Part shown: positions 6,952-9,030 of the stretch, piece after piece
Layout of the letters: each line of letters opens with the position of its first letter
How positions within the stretch are numbered: the stretch's first letter is position 1
Assembly: GCA_007134625.1 (NCBI GenBank)
Contig: SLKL01000180.1
Location: forward strand, 1-9,030
Reading direction: 5' to 3'
DNA: 9,030 nucleotides
DNA from: Saprospiraceae bacterium
GTDB taxonomy: Bacteria > Bacteroidota > Bacteroidia > Chitinophagales > Saprospiraceae
The notes under the pieces: generated by a model
Database searches by the model: none
The model's input: the letters and a program-made list of their open reading frames with translations, nothing else
Told to the model about the DNA's origin: nothing
Position numbers and translations under genes: made by a program

Positions 6952-7716
6952 ATGGATACTAAGGAAAAAATCGTTTCCAATTGGTTACCCCGTTATACCG
7001 GTATGCCGCTTGAAGAATTTGAAAAATATATCATTCTGGTAAACTTCAGCAATTATGTTGATATGTTTGCTGAGAAGTTTAATTCTAAGGTTTACCGAAA
7101 AAATATGGGTTGTGCCAGTGGAGGAGGGATGACCATTATTAATTTCGGTATGGGTAGTGCCAATGCGGCGACCATTATGGATTTACTTATGGCAATAGAA
7201 CCCAAAGCGGTTCTTTTCCTCGGCAAATGTGGTGGTCTTAAAAAGAAAAATGATATCGGAGATCTTTTGTTGCCTATAGCTGCTGTTAGGGGAGAAGGAG
7301 CTTCAAATGATTATTTTCCGTCCGAGGTGCCTGCCTTGCCTGCTTTTGCCCTTCAGAAAGCTATATCAACAACCATAAGGGATTATGACCTCGATTATTG
7401 GACGGGAACTGTTTATACCACCAACCGAAGGGTGTGGGAACACGATCAACGGTTCAAGGATTATCTGCGTGAGATCAGATGTATGGGTATAGATATGGAA
7501 ACCGCTACCTTGTTCACAGTTGGTTTTTTCAATAAAATTCCTACAGGCGCTTTGTTATTGATTTCAGATATTCCCATGATACCCGAGGGGGTAAAAACAG
7601 ATGAAAGCGATAATAAAGTCACCACCAATTTTGTCGATAATCATCTCAATATAGGTATCGACTCCCTCAGACAGCTGATAAATAACGCCTTAACCGTAAA
7701 GCATTTGAAGTTCTAG
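6952..7716 (+). CDS. amn: AMP nucleosidase, short Bacteroidota form (EC 3.2.2.4)
   Basis: The enzyme hydrolyses AMP to adenine and ribose 5-phosphate and belongs to the nucleoside phosphorylase/MTAN-like superfamily. The 254 residues form one catalytic domain without the N-terminal regulatory domain of the roughly 480-residue E. coli Amn, as is normal in Bacteroidota. Visible motifs are GMGSANAA (66-73, phosphate-binding glycine loop), GKCGGL (91-96), RGEGASNDYFP (113-123), YTTNRRVWEHD (155-165), GIDMETAT (179-186, ribose-binding Met-Glu) and ISDIP (204-208, with the Asp expected for base protonation). A TTG at 6937 is in frame, but ATG 6952 is preferred because family members begin with a short MxTKEEIVSNWLPRYTG-like N-terminus. 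It is probably co-transcribed with the 183-aa gene upstream. A nucleosidase acting on another nucleotide is possible, but the RGEGASND and NRRVWEHD motifs are typical of AMP nucleosidase. Confidence 0.92.
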   Translation: MDTKEKIVSNWLPRYTGMPLEEFEKYIILVNFSNYVDMFAEKFNSKVYRKNMGCASGGGMTIINFGMGSANAATIMDLLMAIEPKAVLFLGKCGGLKKKNDIGDLLLPIAAVRGEGASNDYFPSEVPALPAFALQKAISTTIRDYDLDYWTGTVYTTNRRVWEHDQRFKDYLREIRCMGIDMETATLFTVGFFNKIPTGALLLISDIPMIPEGVKTDESDNKVTTNFVDNHLNIGIDSLRQLINNALTVKHLKF

Positions 7717-7874
7717 TTGTACTTTTGTTGGAGTGTGCTTACAAATGATTTAGGGTCAATTTATTATAGCCTTTTTTCTTGCAAATCACTTTTTATGAGG
7801 GTGTTAAAGTTCAATGCCTAAAAAGTTAAATAGCAATAAAAGGATGAGGTAAAAGTTTTTCAATAAAATGAAAA

Positions 7875-8966
7875 ATGGACCGAATATTTGTATTGCTTAG
7901 TGTTTTGCTCTTTTTCTCTTCCTGTATTCAGGACCCCGTAAATGAGGAAACCGAAGACTCATCAGTTTATCCTTACGAGATAATTTTAAAGGCTTCCAGT
8001 ACTCTGATTCCATTAAACGAATTTGGAGTTTCCATTTTAACTGCTGTTTCGGAGAGACGTTACGATATAACAGCAGAGACCACCTTTTATGTTGATGGTG
8101 AAAAAATAGAGGGAAATATTTTTAAGCCCAATGCCACCGGAAAGTATATTGTTAAAGGAGAGTACCAAGGGGCAAGAACTAAAGAGATTGAGTTGGTGGT
8201 CAAAGAGCCTCGGAATAGAAAGGTGCTGATAGAACTTTTTACATCGAGAAGATGTGTGTGGTGTCCATGGATTGCTCACCGAGTGGATAGCCTTAGTAAT
8301 TCAAATGATCAAGTTGTTGCTTATTCTATTCACGGAGAGGACGAATTGACCATTTCAGAAGGTAGTTTGCTCGAGGAGCTGCTAATAGTAAGTGGAAGAC
8401 CCAGTGTAAGGATAAATAGAGGATATGCCAGAAGAAATCTTGACCCAATTGAAATCAAAGGAGTGATTGATTCGGTCTATTTCTTTTTGTCACAGCTGAC
8501 AGAGATTGAACTATCGATTAACTCTGATTTTAATGACCATACTTTGAATGTGGAGGTTTTTGGAAAATTTTATGAAGAAATGGATAAGGAGCTTTATTTA
8601 ACTGTAATTCTAGTTGAGGATAAAATCATTACAGAGAATCAATACAATGCTTTTAGCGGGCATCCCAATGAGAACAATCCATTTAGTGATAAACCGCACC
8701 CCATTCCCGTTTATCAAAATCACAATACACTGCGAAAAGTTTTAACTGATGTCTATGGTGAAAAATTAGCATGGGATGGAGTGGACTTAGAACAACCCAT
8801 TTTAATTACAGACATTCAAAAGTCGTTTGATGAGCTAAATATTGAAAATACCGAAGAAGCCTATATCATTGCCGTCGTACACGAAAGAAGGGAGGGGATT
8901 GATATTTCATCGGTTCGAAATGCTCAGATTGTAAAGATGGGTGGGGATATAGGTTTTGATGAGTGA
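7875..8966 (+). CDS. Omp28-type lipoprotein with thioredoxin-like fold (CVWC)
   Basis: The 363-residue protein starts with a lipoprotein signal peptide, MDRIFVLLSVLLFFSSC, with the acylated Cys at residue 17, so it is anchored in an envelope membrane. Residues about 32-110 look like an Ig-like beta domain (strands around YEIILKASS, ETTFYVDG, ATGKYIVKGEYQG). Then RKVLIELFTSRRCVWCPWIAHRV (here spanning 115-137; core CVWCP at 127-131) gives the Omp28 hallmark: a thioredoxin-like first strand followed by CxxCP. GRPSVRINR (174-182) fits the cis-Pro loop region, and the C-terminal part (about 205-355) is beta-rich with NTLRKVLTDVYG, as in Omp28 relatives. A redox or scaffold role is unproven in this family. 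ATG 7875 is the start because the ATG at 7868 is out of frame and stops after 10 codons. The 158 bp upstream contain no strong promoter; the gene may be transcribed alone. Confidence 0.85.
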   Translation: MDRIFVLLSVLLFFSSCIQDPVNEETEDSSVYPYEIILKASSTLIPLNEFGVSILTAVSERRYDITAETTFYVDGEKIEGNIFKPNATGKYIVKGEYQGARTKEIELVVKEPRNRKVLIELFTSRRCVWCPWIAHRVDSLSNSNDQVVAYSIHGEDELTISEGSLLEELLIVSGRPSVRINRGYARRNLDPIEIKGVIDSVYFFLSQLTEIELSINSDFNDHTLNVEVFGKFYEEMDKELYLTVILVEDKIITENQYNAFSGHPNENNPFSDKPHPIPVYQNHNTLRKVLTDVYGEKLAWDGVDLEQPILITDIQKSFDELNIENTEEAYIIAVVHERREGIDISSVRNAQIVKMGGDIGFDE

Positions 8967-9030
8967 TTGATTAATTTGATTTTTTTAGACTCATAAGGAC
9001 ACCATAGCAAGATTTAAAAGATGGACCAAC

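Noticed and set aside
7717..7874. Terminator or promoter in the gap between amn and the lipoprotein gene
   Set aside because: TTGTA/TACAA arms (7717-7744) are only 5 bp with a long loop, and the T-run near 7771-7778 has no good stem before it. TACTTTTG at 7720-7727 matches TAnnTTTG but has no -33 at proper spacing and lies about 150 bp from the gene.
8967..9030. Possible next gene at the right edge: ATG at 9021 on the plus strand, or a minus-strand C-terminus ending at the TAA 8973-8971
   Set aside because: Both readings are too short to support; two minus frames are open for only 12-19 codons and no promoter or terminator decides between them.

Overview
The window looks like chromosomal DNA from a low-GC member of the Bacteroidota. 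The closest fit is a Cytophagales-like marine or environmental lineage, but I cannot name a genus. Four signs support this: a giant secreted protein built from Ig/PKD-like repeats typical of type IX secretion and gliding-associated proteins, a short-form (about 254 residue) AMP nucleosidase, an Omp28-type lipoprotein, and promoter boxes of the Bacteroidota form TAnnTTTG. No gene start shows a clear Shine-Dalgarno sequence, which is also usual in this phylum.

Left half (1-4532, minus strand): the first 1510 codons of one very large gene whose 3' end lies beyond the left edge. It reads, in order, a signal peptide, a single N-terminal globular domain of about 230 residues, one degenerate plus six clear tandem 68-residue repeats (exact 204-bp period), two 78-residue PKD/Ig-like domains, and then a two-domain module of 164-166 residues repeated at least three and a half times. 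It is probably a surface-exposed or secreted adhesin-like protein.

Centre (4533-6369): asnS (asparaginyl-tRNA synthetase, minus strand) lies upstream of the giant gene, separated by 210 bp that carry candidate promoters and a small inverted repeat. A 193-bp divergent region then separates asnS from the plus-strand genes; it holds one promoter candidate facing each way and a perfect hairpin in the asnS leader.

Right part (6370-8966, plus strand): a 183-residue protein of unknown function sits 30 bp upstream of amn (short AMP nucleosidase), probably as a two-gene operon. After a 158-bp gap comes a lipoprotein with an Ig-like N-terminal part and a thioredoxin-fold Omp28-type domain with a CVWC motif. 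The last 64 bp hold no gene I can support.

The genes do not form one pathway: asnS and amn are housekeeping or nucleotide-metabolism genes, while the two exported proteins are envelope or extracellular components. I see no mobile element, tRNA, rRNA, CRISPR array or phage gene. The most interesting parts are the nested repeat architecture of the giant protein and the unrecognised gene paired with amn; I found no convincing new multi-gene system.
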